Of a DNA stretch of 48,865 bases, positions 8,210 through 18,251 are shown piece after piece. The position numbers and the translations under genes were made by a program. Each line of letters starts with the position of its first letter. Positions within the stretch are counted from its first letter, which is position 1. A model generated the notes under the pieces. It saw nothing but the letters and a program-made list of their open reading frames with translations. It did no database searches and was not told where the DNA came from. Origin of the DNA: CABQCM01 sp965145485 (GTDB lineage Bacteria; Bacillota; Clostridia; Oscillospirales; Acutalibacteraceae); contig CBCTCU010000019.1 in assembly GCA_965145485.1 (NCBI GenBank), positions 1-48,865 on the forward strand, written 5' to 3'.

Positions 8210-9253
8210 TTAAAGATTATCGGGCTGGGGCGCGGTGTATTGCATAACTTTCTGAGCGCCGGGGTCGTTGGACTGGGGAACCATTTGCACCGGCTGTACC
8301 GTAACGACGCCGGAGAATACCGGTATCGAGCGGTAAATCACCGGGACGTATCCTTCCCGTGTGATCACCATGTCGTAGCTTGCAAAACGCGGTTCTCCTG
8401 TTCCTGCGGGAGAAGTGCTGCTCTTGTCGTCGGGGGCGGGTAGGGGCATATTGGGCGTCAGCCCGCTCAAGTCGGTGGTCTCGCGATACAGCACGTAGGT
8501 TTGGCCGTCGATGGTTTTTGAGACGACGACGGCGGCGTTTTTAATGGGAAGCGCCTGGAAGGAAGAGGATGCCTTAACACGGATATACCCGGTTTCGTTG
8601 TATTTGTCGGTGTAATCCTCCGGCAATGGATTGTTGGTATAGGAGATGTCGTCGCTGGTCATCGCGGCGATCTCAGCCTGGGTAGCCGCATCGGTGATTA
8701 CCCCTCCCGGATAGGCCGTTTGAGCGCTTTCGATCCTGGCGTCCTCATCGGCTGCCGCCGGCTCTCCCGTGCCCTGGATGGTGGGAACGTCGCTTTGACG
8801 GCGGGGGCGATCCTCCTCGGGGAATGGCTCCTCGGCCGGGTAGTCCTCCGGGAAATGGGGGCGGGGGATATCGTCCATCGAATCCCGCTGCGGGGAGACT
8901 TCTATGTTTGTCGTTACCGGCCCCGCGCCCTGGGGAGCGGAACCCGCCTCCGGCCTATTTACGGTTGACGGCTGGATGTTTTGTGTGCTCGGAGCGCTGA
9001 TGTCGTCGCATGGAAGAATCGTTGTTCCGCCGCCGCTTTGCTCCCTTACCGGTGTTGCCGTGGCCGAACCTGCCGGCCCTTGCGCAGTCTGGTCGGCATT
9101 GCTGCCGGATGCCTGCCGGGGCGGAGCTACTGTTTCCGAGACGGTGGTGACCGATTGCCCGGTCGTCCGTGCATTTGGATTGGCACGGCGGTACATGTTC
9201 ATCATTTCCTGCTTATACCGCTCCATTTCACTTGCGCTTGGCATACGTTCCAT
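8210..9253 (-). CDS. Low-complexity linker protein with a carboxypeptidase-regulatory-like domain
   Basis: 347 residues, start ATG 9253 after TAGGAGAG. Residues about 25-190 are rich in Pro, Ser, Thr, Gln, Glu and Asp and likely disordered. The C-terminal part (about 220-330; GYIRVKASSSFQALPIKNAAV, then YDMVITREGYVPV) reads as a beta-sandwich of the carboxypeptidase-regulatory or B-like type, seen in surface and spore proteins. There is no signal peptide. It lies 27 bp before the SpoIID-fold/PG-binding gene and 72 bp after the amidase, so the three are probably co-expressed. The function is unknown; a scaffold in wall remodelling is a guess. Confidence 0.7.
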   Translation of the reverse strand: MERMPSASEMERYKQEMMNMYRRANPNARTTGQSVTTVSETVAPPRQASGSNADQTAQGPAGSATATPVREQSGGGTTILPCDDISAPSTQNIQPSTVNRPEAGSAPQGAGPVTTNIEVSPQRDSMDDIPRPHFPEDYPAEEPFPEEDRPRRQSDVPTIQGTGEPAAADEDARIESAQTAYPGGVITDAATQAEIAAMTSDDISYTNNPLPEDYTDKYNETGYIRVKASSSFQALPIKNAAVVVSKTIDGQTYVLYRETTDLSGLTPNMPLPAPDDKSSTSPAGTGEPRFASYDMVITREGYVPVIYRSIPVFSGVVTVQPVQMVPQSNDPGAQKVMQYTAPQPDNL

Positions 9254-9325
9254 TACAATCTCTCCTATCTTTTTATGAAATATGGCGGACGAATGCGCTG
9301 CCCTCCACCCCGCGTGGAAAAATGG

Positions 9326-10069
9326 TCATCCCGCCGGCTGAATGTAGCGTGACGCCGCGTACCCGACCGTGCCGCGGTAATCGACCACGTCCCAGCCCTG
9401 CCATTGCCCGAGGATGGTCAGGGGATCGCCGTTGTAGGCGCGGGCCAGCACGGTGGAGTTGGTCGAAGGTCTGCTGCGTATATTGAGGTAACCGCTGGTG
9501 ATGTTGACGCGGCCCTGTTCGGGGGCCTGGGGCTCGACAAAGGGGATGCCGAAATACTCGGTCAGGGCGCGAACGGTGGCGCGGGCAATGGCGTCAAGGT
9601 TGTTTTTGATCCAATTTGCATCTTCTACATTGTCGTGGTAAGCGTATTCGATCAGCACGCCGGGAGCACGGGTACGGCTGACCTCTCCCAAAGAGGTGGT
9701 GGTAATGGCGCGCACCTTGGATGGATTGGGATACACTTCTTTGAGATTTTGTACCAGAATGTCGGCCAGCCGCTTGCCGTTGGTGCTGCCCGGATAGTAA
9801 TAGACGTCGGTGCCCTGAATCTGGCCGGAGAGAGCGTCGGGGGCGGCGTTGGAGTGCAGCGCGAGATGCACGTCGTAGTTTCCCGCGTTCGAGGCCCGGA
9901 TGGAGGAGCCCGCCGTCATGTCCGGGGTATTGCGGGTAAACTGGATGCCGCTCGAACGCAGGTAGGGTACCATGGCGTCGGCGAGGAGGTTCATGTAGTA
10001 CTCCTCCGAACCACCGGTGATGTACGAATTGGCCTCCTGGGTGGATGGACTTAAATAAATGGTTGGCAT
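9326..10069 (-). CDS. N-acetylmuramoyl-L-alanine amidase-like protein with SH3 domain
   Basis: 247 residues starting at the third of three tandem ATGs (10069), which is eight bases from GGAG. The first 180 residues follow the Amidase_3 fold: SSGIQFTRN, ALHSNAA with H72, and APGVLIEYAYHDN with the catalytic-type E141. The usual first metal motif (GHGG) is replaced by SPSTQE, so one zinc histidine is missing; EE22-23 may still contribute. The C-terminus (about 187-245, YLNIRSRPSTNS) is a bacterial SH3 domain for wall binding. It is first in the minus-strand wall operon. Hydrolytic activity on peptidoglycan is expected but not assured. Confidence 0.85.
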   Translation of the reverse strand: MPTIYLSPSTQEANSYITGGSEEYYMNLLADAMVPYLRSSGIQFTRNTPDMTAGSSIRASNAGNYDVHLALHSNAAPDALSGQIQGTDVYYYPGSTNGKRLADILVQNLKEVYPNPSKVRAITTTSLGEVSRTRAPGVLIEYAYHDNVEDANWIKNNLDAIARATVRALTEYFGIPFVEPQAPEQGRVNITSGYLNIRSRPSTNSTVLARAYNGDPLTILGQWQGWDVVDYRGTVGYAASRYIQPAG

Positions 10070-10093
10070 CATCATCACTCCATATGCTGTTCT

Positions 10094-10122
10094 AGTATAT
10101 GATATGAGGTGAATCTTTAGAA
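10094..10122 (-). promoter_or_regulatory. Candidate promoter of the wall operon
   Basis: On the minus strand TTCTAA (10122-10117) and TATACT (10099-10094) are 17 bases apart, just upstream of the amidase start. The -10 region also reads CATATACTA, which fits the CATANNNTA pattern of late sporulation sigma factors, so the sigma factor is uncertain. Confidence 0.4.
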
Positions 10123-10167
10123 TGTGATTTCCCTGGGCGAACCTGAGCCTGTTTCTTTGGTCGAATC

Positions 10168-10196
10168 TTGACAAATGTGTCCTGCGGGTTTATAAT
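10168..10196 (+). promoter_or_regulatory. Consensus sigma-A promoter of metK
   Basis: TTGACA (10168-10173) and TATAAT (10191-10196) match the consensus exactly, with the ideal 17-base spacing. The riboswitch begins about 18 bases after the -10 box. Confidence 0.93.
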
Positions 10197-10213
10197 AAAC
10201 AAAATTATATATT

Positions 10214-10308
10214 CCTTATCAAGAGCGGCGGAGGGATCAGGCCCTGCGATGCCCGGCAACCTGCTTTGCAAGGTGCCAAATCCTGCGGAGTACAACCGAA
10301 AGATAAGG
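10214..10308 (+). ncRNA. SAM-I riboswitch (S-box)
   Basis: The closing helix P1 is CCTTATC (10214-10220) with GATAAGG (10302-10308). Inside are the S-box signatures: AAGAGCGGCGGAGGGA, then GGCCCTGCGATGCCCGGCAACC, then AAGGTGCCAAATCCTGC. These form the kink-turn and the SAM pocket. It lies between a consensus promoter and metK, and a terminator follows directly. High SAM should stabilise P1, permit the terminator and reduce metK transcription, as known for this class. Confidence 0.95.
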
Positions 10309-10316
10309 GTGCGAAA

Positions 10317-10344
10317 CGCGCTGCTTGTCGGGCGCGCTTTTTTT
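10317..10344 (+). terminator. Riboswitch expression-platform terminator
   Basis: CGCGC (10317-10321) pairs with GCGCG (10332-10336), extended by weak pairs, followed by seven T residues at 10338-10344. It follows the SAM-I aptamer by nine bases, the normal place of the switchable terminator. Confidence 0.75.
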
Positions 10345-10453
10345 ATCTTTAGTAGTTTGCGGCTGAAACGATTCGTCGCGTCCATTATGCGAGCCGGATG
10401 CCACTTGGGCTGCCCCGGCGTTTGCATGCCGCATGGGAAAAGGAGGACATAGG

Positions 10454-11638
<1,185 letters not shown>

Positions 11639-11702
11639 TGCATGACCGGAACGAATAAAACAAAAATTTAAGACAAAAGCTTGATATTTTGCTAAATGAC
11701 GA

Positions 11703-11730
11703 TTGACATTTTTGTTATTTGTGCTAAAAT
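11703..11730 (+). promoter_or_regulatory. Promoter of the dockerin-protein gene
   Basis: TTGACA (11703-11708) and TAAAAT (11725-11730) are 16 bases apart in an AT-rich tract. GGAGGAGG follows before ATG 11784. Confidence 0.8.
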
Positions 11731-11783
11731 ATAGCTACTAACAGTCTGATGCAATAGGCTGTGAATAGGAGGAGGTTATTGTA

Positions 11784-13820
11784 ATGAAAAGACGATCGTT
11801 TGGGCGGTTGCTCTCTCTGGCGCTTGCCCTTGTCATGACGCTGGGCCTGTTTTCGGTCTGCGGTTTTGGCGTCCTGGCGGAGGGGGAGGAGGAGACCAAG
11901 GCCCTCACCCTGAGAACTTGGAACCCAACGGAATTGGAGGCGGCCGCTGCCGCCACTGGGGTGACCAACTCGCACGGCTATCCCATTTACACGGTTTCTC
12001 AGGAGATTATTGGCCGCCGGTCGATTGACCCGTCGAACTACATGCTGCACGACGCGCCGGTGCCCCGTGACGGCTACACACAGGACACGAGCCTGCTGCT
12101 GGTGGTGCGCCTGTTGGCCGACGACACTTTTACCGAGGGTGTGCTCTGCCAGTATGAGGCGCTCTACGACGTGGCCAATAACGCGGATACCTACAATAAT
12201 ATTGGCCAAGTCAAGTACGATGATTACATTTCCATGGAAACCCAGTATGACGAGCAGTATGGCTATGAGTACAAGGAGTTTAACTACCTCTTTACGCTGG
12301 AGGACGATATTTACGCCGATACGACCAAGTCCATGCAGCTTCGCTGTAAGGGCATGATCCCTGATGTCAGCTTTAACCTCTACTACATCGCGCTGCTTAA
12401 TGCCGACGACGATTCGGTGATCTGCGAGTTTTCGGGCAACCAGTTCTCCGGCCTGCCTGGTATAGCCGGCACGTATGAGAACATCGTCAGTGACGGAGCG
12501 AATATCCAGGGCATCGTTTCCTACTCGGGTGTGGACGAAAATAAGCATGTCGGCCGTGGCGAGCCCTACAGCTTGTACAATTCGGACGGCCTTTACACCG
12601 AGGTTGAGAACGAAGACGGCGAGATGGAGAGAAAGTATGCCGCGACTCTGATGGACTCGCTGGGCATGGAGCTGGACGCCGGCGACTATGCTTTTGATTT
12701 CTACATGGCGAGCGTTTACAGCCTTGGCCCCGATCGTGTGACCTATTATGCGATGGATGGGGACACCGAGTTGGCCATGCTTTATGTTGATTATGAGATG
12801 GTGGATGAAACCGTCGGTAAGGACAGCGGAACGTATGAAACCCGGCGCTTGAGCTTCACCGTTCCGGAGGAGAGCGCCGGCCATGAGATCACCTTCAAGA
12901 TCGTGGTGCACAACTCCACCGACTATTTCCTCAAAAATGTTTCGCTCAATCTGATAGTTCCCGCCGATGCGCAGGCCCCGGAAGATGCCCAGAAGGTCAT
13001 CGACATGATCAACGCTCTGGACGATATCACCGATACCGAGGCGATCACGGCGGCCCGTACGGCCTACGATGCGCTTGACACCACCGGCAAGGCTTGGGTC
13101 GGCGCCGATCTGCTGGCCAAACTCGAATCGTATGAGCAGGCGCAGACCAGCGCACAGGCCATCATTGACGCCATCACGGCGCTGGGCGACGCTTCCGCTG
13201 TGAACAAGGATAACTATACGCAGTTCACCGAGGCGCTCGAGGGTGCCGAGTCGCAGTACAACGCCTTTGTGGCGGAGTATGGGGAAGAGAATGCGGCGGC
13301 GCTGATCACCAACGCGCAGGCGCTGGTCAATTTCCGCACGGCGTACGACGCAGCTAAGAAAGAAGCTGAGGAGGAAGAAGCGGCAGCAAAGAGGCAGGCC
13401 GCTATTGACAACGTGGAATCGCTCATCGAGGCCATCGGCGAGGTGACCGAGGACAACTACGCCGAGAAAAAGGAGCCCATCGAAGCGGCTGAGGCGGCAC
13501 TGGCAACGCTTCGCAGCGATTATGGGAATGAGATCGACAGCGAGGTGAGCAACCTGGCGGCGTTGACCGACGCGCGGGCGAAGTACAATGAATTGATGGC
13601 TGAGCCGGACGTGACCTACGGGGACATCAACGACGACGGGAACATCGACGCGAGCGACGCTCTGGAAGCGCTGCAGCACAGTGTCGAGCTGAAGACGCTG
13701 GAAGGGGATGCCCTCACGGCGGCGGATGTGACGAACGACGGTACGGTGGATGCTGCCGACGCGCTGAACATCCTGCAGTACTCGGTCGAGTTGATCGACC
13801 ACTTCCCTGTGGAAGAATAA
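11784..13820 (+). CDS. Secreted dockerin protein with helical spacer
   Basis: 678 residues, ATG 11784 after GGAGGAGG. A signal peptide occupies residues 1 to about 31 (basic MKRRSFGR, then a hydrophobic core ending at GVLA). Residues about 35-395 form an Asp/Tyr-rich domain that reads as beta-sandwich; I do not recognise its family. Residues about 397-608 are an Ala/Glu-rich helical spacer with three similar blocks of the AAR.AYDAL type. Residues 612-674 are a dockerin with two calcium loops (DINDDGNIDASD, DVTNDGTVDAAD). It is probably a cell-surface or complex-bound protein; the ligand of the first domain is unknown. It has its own promoter and terminator. The dockerin DNA is nearly identical to positions 3-209. 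Confidence 0.88.
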   Translation: MKRRSFGRLLSLALALVMTLGLFSVCGFGVLAEGEEETKALTLRTWNPTELEAAAAATGVTNSHGYPIYTVSQEIIGRRSIDPSNYMLHDAPVPRDGYTQDTSLLLVVRLLADDTFTEGVLCQYEALYDVANNADTYNNIGQVKYDDYISMETQYDEQYGYEYKEFNYLFTLEDDIYADTTKSMQLRCKGMIPDVSFNLYYIALLNADDDSVICEFSGNQFSGLPGIAGTYENIVSDGANIQGIVSYSGVDENKHVGRGEPYSLYNSDGLYTEVENEDGEMERKYAATLMDSLGMELDAGDYAFDFYMASVYSLGPDRVTYYAMDGDTELAMLYVDYEMVDETVGKDSGTYETRRLSFTVPEESAGHEITFKIVVHNSTDYFLKNVSLNLIVPADAQAPEDAQKVIDMINALDDITDTEAITAARTAYDALDTTGKAWVGADLLAKLESYEQAQTSAQAIIDAITALGDASAVNKDNYTQFTEALEGAESQYNAFVAEYGEENAAALITNAQALVNFRTAYDAAKKEAEEEEAAAKRQAAIDNVESLIEAIGEVTEDNYAEKKEPIEAAEAALATLRSDYGNEIDSEVSNLAALTDARAKYNELMAEPDVTYGDINDDGNIDASDALEALQHSVELKTLEGDALTAADVTNDGTVDAADALNILQYSVELIDHFPVEE

Positions 13821-13838
13821 TCATATACTAAATAAGTC

Positions 13839-13877
13839 AAAAGCCGCCCCACGCCAAACGGTGCTGGGGTGGCTTTT
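13839..13877 (+). terminator. Terminator of the dockerin-protein gene
   Basis: AAAAGCC-G-CCCCA (from 13839) pairs with TGGGG-T-GGCTTTT (to 13877), giving a 12-pair stem flanked by A and T tracts, so it may work in both directions. Confidence 0.88.
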
Positions 13878-14284
13878 GTCGTGCTTGGTTGAGCAAAATC
13901 TCTTCCCACTTTGCTGGGGGTAAAGAGCTTTTGCTGTCCATGTCAAGCGCAAAAGACAAACGGGAATGAGTTACATTGTTAAGGGATGTCCCCGTTATAA
14001 CAGGCTGTAATGTTCCACGTCTCCCTGGAGACCTGACGCCTTCCCCGGGGATTCTCAGATTCCTGGTGGAACTGGAAATCACAACGGATTTACTCAAGCG
14101 TTACGTATTTCTATAGTTAAGAAAGAATGATAAATTGCAATTTGTGAGAATAAAAACAAGCCAGGAGCAAAAATCTGGATGAACGAATACTATTTGATGA
14201 AACGCAACCGCCCGTTTGTGAATGATAGGCACGATATACAGCAAGAAAACGGAAAATCGGCCGAAACAACCTCTACAAATGTGA
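13878..14284. other. 407-bp spacer
   Basis: No supported gene. There are several partial inverted repeats: CCCCGGGG near 14043, and TTACA/TGTAA flanking 13972-14012. The sequence becomes AT-rich toward the promoter at 14285. Confidence 0.5.
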
Positions 14285-14313
14285 TTGACAAAATCTATCC
14301 ACGGTGCTATGAT
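14285..14313 (+). promoter_or_regulatory. Promoter of the GH32-like gene
   Basis: TTGACA (14285-14290) and TATGAT (14308-14313) are spaced by 17 bases, with a TGC extended -10. The transcript would have a leader of about 125 bases before ATG 14448. Confidence 0.82.
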
Positions 14314-14447
14314 ATCACCAAATCTGTAATAATTCAGATTAAAACAAAAGCGCGCGAACAACACCGGAGGAAGGCCTATCTTGGCATGATACCCTCACAT
14401 AGGGTATATGTACCGGTTGTGTTAGCCGCTTGGATTGGAGGAGCGCT

Positions 14448-15944
14448 ATGCGTTATCACGGCACGGATTTTGATATGCACGACGCCTGGTTTTTGAATGT
14501 TGACGGGGTGCTTCACGCCTTTCATTTGAGGAATTACCGCCCGGGGACGGAACATATAGAGTGGCCGGTCGGGCACGTTGTTAGCCGCGATCTGCTCCAT
14601 TTTGAAGCCATGCCGGATATTCTGCCGCCTCTTCTGGATTCCCAAAACCCGATGGATTTTGGCGGGAAGTTTACCGGGTGCTGCTATACCGACCCCAGCG
14701 ATGGGTCGCATTTGGTTTACTACACCATGCGGGATAATCAGCGTACCAGCCAGCGCTTTGGTGCCTGCAGGTCCTATGATATGGAACATTTTACCCTTTG
14801 CCCCGAGAATCCCGTTTTGGAGCCGGATAGCAATATTTTGATCGGTTATGACAATATCGAGCGTATGGACTGGAATATTGTTGATTGCCGCGATCTTGTG
14901 GTGGTGCAAAATCCGGACGATGGCTTGTTTTACGGCTATTTTGCCGCAGCGGCCGATGTCGGTCGGCAGTGCCCGGTCGGTGTAATCGCCGTGGCGGTAA
15001 GCGATGACCTGGTGCATTGGCGGGATCAATCGATTGTCTATGCACCCAGGCAGAACGGCGTGATCGAGGTACCGGATGTCTTTTATCTCGATGGTAAATG
15101 GGTGCTGACGGTGCTCACCGGCACGCATTACGCGGGACGCTCCATCGTATCCGATCCGTATGTGCACAAATGCACGATCTATGCGACGGCCGATTCCCCG
15201 CGGGGCCCCTTTGTGGAGGGGGAGCATAACATCCTCATCGGCGGCATAGAAAACAGCGGCTATACCTGCCGTACGTTCCTGTTCGAGGGCAAGCGCTACC
15301 TGATGTATGTCGATTGCTCCTATGGTGGGAATACCCTCTCATTGCCCAAGGAGATTGCCATGCGCGACGGCAGGCTGTGCGCCAAATATGCCCCCATCGT
15401 CGGCAAGCTGCATGTGCGCCAGACCTCCCGACCGGATCGCCTTGAGCCGTTGGAGCTGTTGCCCAACTCTTTTGCCTGGAGAACCTTTGGCGGCAAGGCG
15501 GAACGCATGGACGATGGCTATCGTATCGAGACCAATCCGCTCGATTATCAGGGTGCGCTGTTGCCGGAAAAAACAGCCGGTTTCGAGTTGCGCTTTGTGC
15601 AGTCGATGCAGGCCGTTGCCGCGGGATGTATGGTGGGCGTCTATGACGCCAACGGCTGGCTCAAATACCCCTGCTTTTTTGCCATCGAGCCCGACCGGCA
15701 GCGCATTATGCTGTCCAAGGGGTTCGGGTTTGAATATGTCAGCGCCAGGGAATACCCCTTTGCCCAGGGGGAGAGCATTCCCGTGCGCCTGATCGTGACC
15801 GAAGGGGTCTGTGAGGTTTATATCGACGATGTTCTGCTGCTTCAATGTGGTATGGATACGGGTGACTCGATGCGCTACGGCTTTTTCTGCGATCGTGGAC
15901 AGGCGGAATTCCGGGATGTCGAGGCATATGAGCTGGAGGTATAG
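14448..15944 (+). CDS. GH32-like (levanase/fructosidase-fold) protein
   Basis: 498 residues, ATG 14448 with GGAGGAG just upstream. Repeated beta-propeller blade motifs are seen: HDAWFLNVDGVLHAFH, GHVVSRDLLHFE, AVAVSDDLVHWRD and EVPDVFYLDGKWVL. The E-x-PD motif corresponds to the GH32 ECPD acid/base region, and D12 or its neighbour would take the place of the nucleophile in NDPNG, which is not conserved. The last 150 residues form a GH32-type beta-sandwich (ELRFVQSM, CEVYIDDVLLLQC). There is no signal peptide, so it is cytoplasmic. Hydrolysis of an imported oligosaccharide is likely; the sugar is unknown, and fructan specificity is doubtful. Confidence 0.75.
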   Translation: MRYHGTDFDMHDAWFLNVDGVLHAFHLRNYRPGTEHIEWPVGHVVSRDLLHFEAMPDILPPLLDSQNPMDFGGKFTGCCYTDPSDGSHLVYYTMRDNQRTSQRFGACRSYDMEHFTLCPENPVLEPDSNILIGYDNIERMDWNIVDCRDLVVVQNPDDGLFYGYFAAAADVGRQCPVGVIAVAVSDDLVHWRDQSIVYAPRQNGVIEVPDVFYLDGKWVLTVLTGTHYAGRSIVSDPYVHKCTIYATADSPRGPFVEGEHNILIGGIENSGYTCRTFLFEGKRYLMYVDCSYGGNTLSLPKEIAMRDGRLCAKYAPIVGKLHVRQTSRPDRLEPLELLPNSFAWRTFGGKAERMDDGYRIETNPLDYQGALLPEKTAGFELRFVQSMQAVAAGCMVGVYDANGWLKYPCFFAIEPDRQRIMLSKGFGFEYVSAREYPFAQGESIPVRLIVTEGVCEVYIDDVLLLQCGMDTGDSMRYGFFCDRGQAEFRDVEAYELEV

Positions 15945-16404
15945 CGGTAACCTGCCCGGTTGTGTTTGGTCGCGATAACCGAAACGGTTATATGGTAGGG
16001 CGGCGGTTGCGGTGCCGCGGGGGCGGCTGGTTTGTTTGGCCAGGGCCGGATGTCTGTGGTGTGCCGAACGAAAGCGACGGCTCTATCATATGTTGCGCCA
16101 AGGTGCGTTTCATGTCGCCATCAAAATGAAAAGTGACGGTTCGTTCCGGTTTGGTTGCCTCCCCGCGCTTTACCGGCGCGGGGCGTGCCGGCGATACCGC
16201 CTGCCTCATTTGAGAGGTGGAAGCGACCGCAATCCAATGGCGCTGGTCGCAATCCCATATTATCACGGGCAATCTTTGATGCAGGCTGATCTTACTCTAA
16301 CGAGGGCCGCGCATATGGATGCCTTTATCATGACGGCTGCTTATGATTTCACCGCATACCAGCGGGACAGCGTCACGCTGGCATACGGTGGAATATGGAT
16401 AGGA
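15945..16404. other. 460-bp spacer between convergent genes, with GC-rich hairpins
   Basis: No supported gene. CCCCGCGC (16161-16168) and GCGCGGGG (16176-16183) form a perfect 8-bp stem. ATAACCG-AAA-CGGTTAT near 15975-15991 is another. Neither has a T tract, but they may limit read-through between the convergent neighbours. Confidence 0.5.
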
Positions 16405-17934
16405 TCATGATGCGTGTGGGGATGCTATGGGGTTGCGCTGGGCCGCCTCTCCGCAGTCGGCCAACCCTCCCCGCGGTTTATAGTACCGCCACATCATGAG
16501 ACAATAGAGAGCGCCTATCATCCCGATTGCCAGGCATAGCGCCAGGGTAGACCGCCCCAGCGCCGTATAAATCAGGTAACCCGGCAGGCAGGCCAGTGTG
16601 GTAGCGCCCAAGGGCACCAGGATAAATTGGCCCACCGGCATTCGAAATTTGGAAACGCGCAGCAACCGGCGGATATTCAATGTGGATGTGAGCATATTGC
16701 TAAAGAGCATAATGCCCAAGAAGCCCCACATGCCAAAGCGCGGCACAAACAGCCAAATAGCCGCAATGCGTATCACCGAATCGACGATATGATACAGTAG
16801 GGAATGCGCCTGTTGGGTCAACCCCTTGAGAATGCCGTCGCAAACGCTTTCAAGATACATAAAAGGGATAATGGGGGCCAGTACGACAACCATGGTGCCA
16901 ACTCCTTCGGTTTGGTAAATCAGGGTGGAGAGAGGCTGGCCAAAAAGCCAGAAAACGCCCATAATGGGGATGGAGGCCAAAAGGGTGATGCCCACCGCGC
17001 TTCCGGCATACAGACGAACCTTGCGTAAATTTCCCGCCGCATAGGTGGAGGACACCTCCGGCAGCAATAAAGTGGAGAGCGCACCCAAAAAGGAGGCGGG
17101 GAAAAAGACCAGCGGCAGGGCCATGCCCTTGAGCATGCCAAACTGCGCCACTCCCGCTTGGGAGGAGACAGAATAGGCCGCAAGAGCGGTTGGAATGAGA
17201 AGGTTTTCCGCCGACCGCAGAAAGGTCGAGAGATAACGGCTCCCCGTTATGGGGAGGGAAGCAGCCAGCATTTTCCTGCCCTCAAGGGGGGCTTTGGTTG
17301 CTCTTTTCTTACCACGAAGATTCAGACAAAGCGATACCAGGTAAAACAGGAAGGAGGCGAACTCGGCCACACTGTCCCCCAGCAAAACCGCCGCCAGCGC
17401 CGCCTCGATTCCCCAGCCGGCCAAACGGCTGAGCAGAAGGGCGATCAGGGCGATGCGAACTGCCTGCTCAAACAGCTGTGCCGCCGACGGAATGGCGGTA
17501 TTTTTTTGTGCGATAAAATACCCCCGCATGCAGGCCGACATCCCCATGAAAGGCAGGCTGAAGCAGAGTATTTTTATGGCGAGCGCCGTGCGCGCGTCGG
17601 ATAGCAGATGGGCCGCCAATTGGTCGGCCGACAGGAAAAAGACCACCCCCGACGCCGACAGCGCCAGTGCCGCCAAAGCGGCAGCAAAAAGCAGCGGTTT
17701 GAGCCTGCCGCGGTCATCCGGCATGGAGGATAAGCGGCTCATAACGGCAGTCGGCAGGCCCGAGCCGGCTGCTGCGGCCAAAACGTAGATGGAAAAAACC
17801 AGTTGGTAAAGCCCCATCCCCTCTGCGCCAATTTGCGCCGCCAGATAAATCCGGAAAAAGATGCCGATGCCGCGCAGCAGAAAAGATGTGCCCGTCAAAA
17901 TCAGGGCATTTTTTACAAAAAGTTTCTGTATCAA
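16405..17934 (-). CDS. SpoVB/MurJ-type polysaccharide flippase (MATE/MOP superfamily)
   Basis: 509 residues with about 14 hydrophobic segments, starting at TTG 17934 (MIQKLFVKNALILTG) after GGGGG; upstream frame extension to 18054 has no ribosome binding site. The opening LFVKNALILTGTSFLLRGIGIFFRIYLA and GAEGMGLYQLVFSIYVLAAA are typical of the clostridial SpoVB/polysaccharide biosynthesis family. Members flip lipid-linked sugars across the membrane during wall or cortex synthesis. The substrate is not known. It stands alone, convergent with the GH32-like gene and divergent from apbE. Confidence 0.88.
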   Translation of the reverse strand: MIQKLFVKNALILTGTSFLLRGIGIFFRIYLAAQIGAEGMGLYQLVFSIYVLAAAAGSGLPTAVMSRLSSMPDDRGRLKPLLFAAALAALALSASGVVFFLSADQLAAHLLSDARTALAIKILCFSLPFMGMSACMRGYFIAQKNTAIPSAAQLFEQAVRIALIALLLSRLAGWGIEAALAAVLLGDSVAEFASFLFYLVSLCLNLRGKKRATKAPLEGRKMLAASLPITGSRYLSTFLRSAENLLIPTALAAYSVSSQAGVAQFGMLKGMALPLVFFPASFLGALSTLLLPEVSSTYAAGNLRKVRLYAGSAVGITLLASIPIMGVFWLFGQPLSTLIYQTEGVGTMVVVLAPIIPFMYLESVCDGILKGLTQQAHSLLYHIVDSVIRIAAIWLFVPRFGMWGFLGIMLFSNMLTSTLNIRRLLRVSKFRMPVGQFILVPLGATTLACLPGYLIYTALGRSTLALCLAIGMIGALYCLMMWRYYKPRGGLADCGEAAQRNPIASPHAS

Positions 17935-18145
17935 AGCAATCCCCCGCAAACAGTATCTATATAAGATATACCTGTCCGGCCGCAGGAATATGACAGAAAG
18001 GATCGCCTTTTTATCCATCGATTGCTTCCATGCGGTCCAGCCGCGCCTGCACAAGCGCAGTGGACGGTCGGTATAGCGAATCGCTCAAAACGCAGCATAC
18101 AGGCGCCGGCCTGGTGGTGTATGGATCCAAAGTAACGATTCGACA

Positions 18146-18173
18146 TTGGTTGCAAAGTGTGGTATCCTATAAC
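18146..18173 (+). promoter_or_regulatory. Candidate promoter of the apbE operon
   Basis: TTGGTT (18146-18151) and TATAAC (18168-18173) are 16 bases apart, 78 bases before ATG 18252. The match is moderate. Confidence 0.45.
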
Positions 18174-18251
18174 TGGCCAGGATGACGCCCAGAGATTACA
18201 GCGCTGGTGACGGGATGCATCCGGTTGCCGCCTTTTGGAAAGTAGGGGTGC

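Noticed and set aside
11724..13802. A 692-codon open frame on the minus strand opposite the dockerin protein gene
   Set aside because: It mirrors a high-GC coding strand, has no ribosome binding site or promoter, and its composition (Val/Arg/His-rich) is that of an antisense shadow; the plus-strand gene has a signal peptide, domains, promoter and terminator.
14179..14496. Plus-strand frame of about 105 codons before the GH32-like gene
   Set aside because: It runs through the promoter and start of the GH32-like gene, in another frame, without a ribosome binding site.
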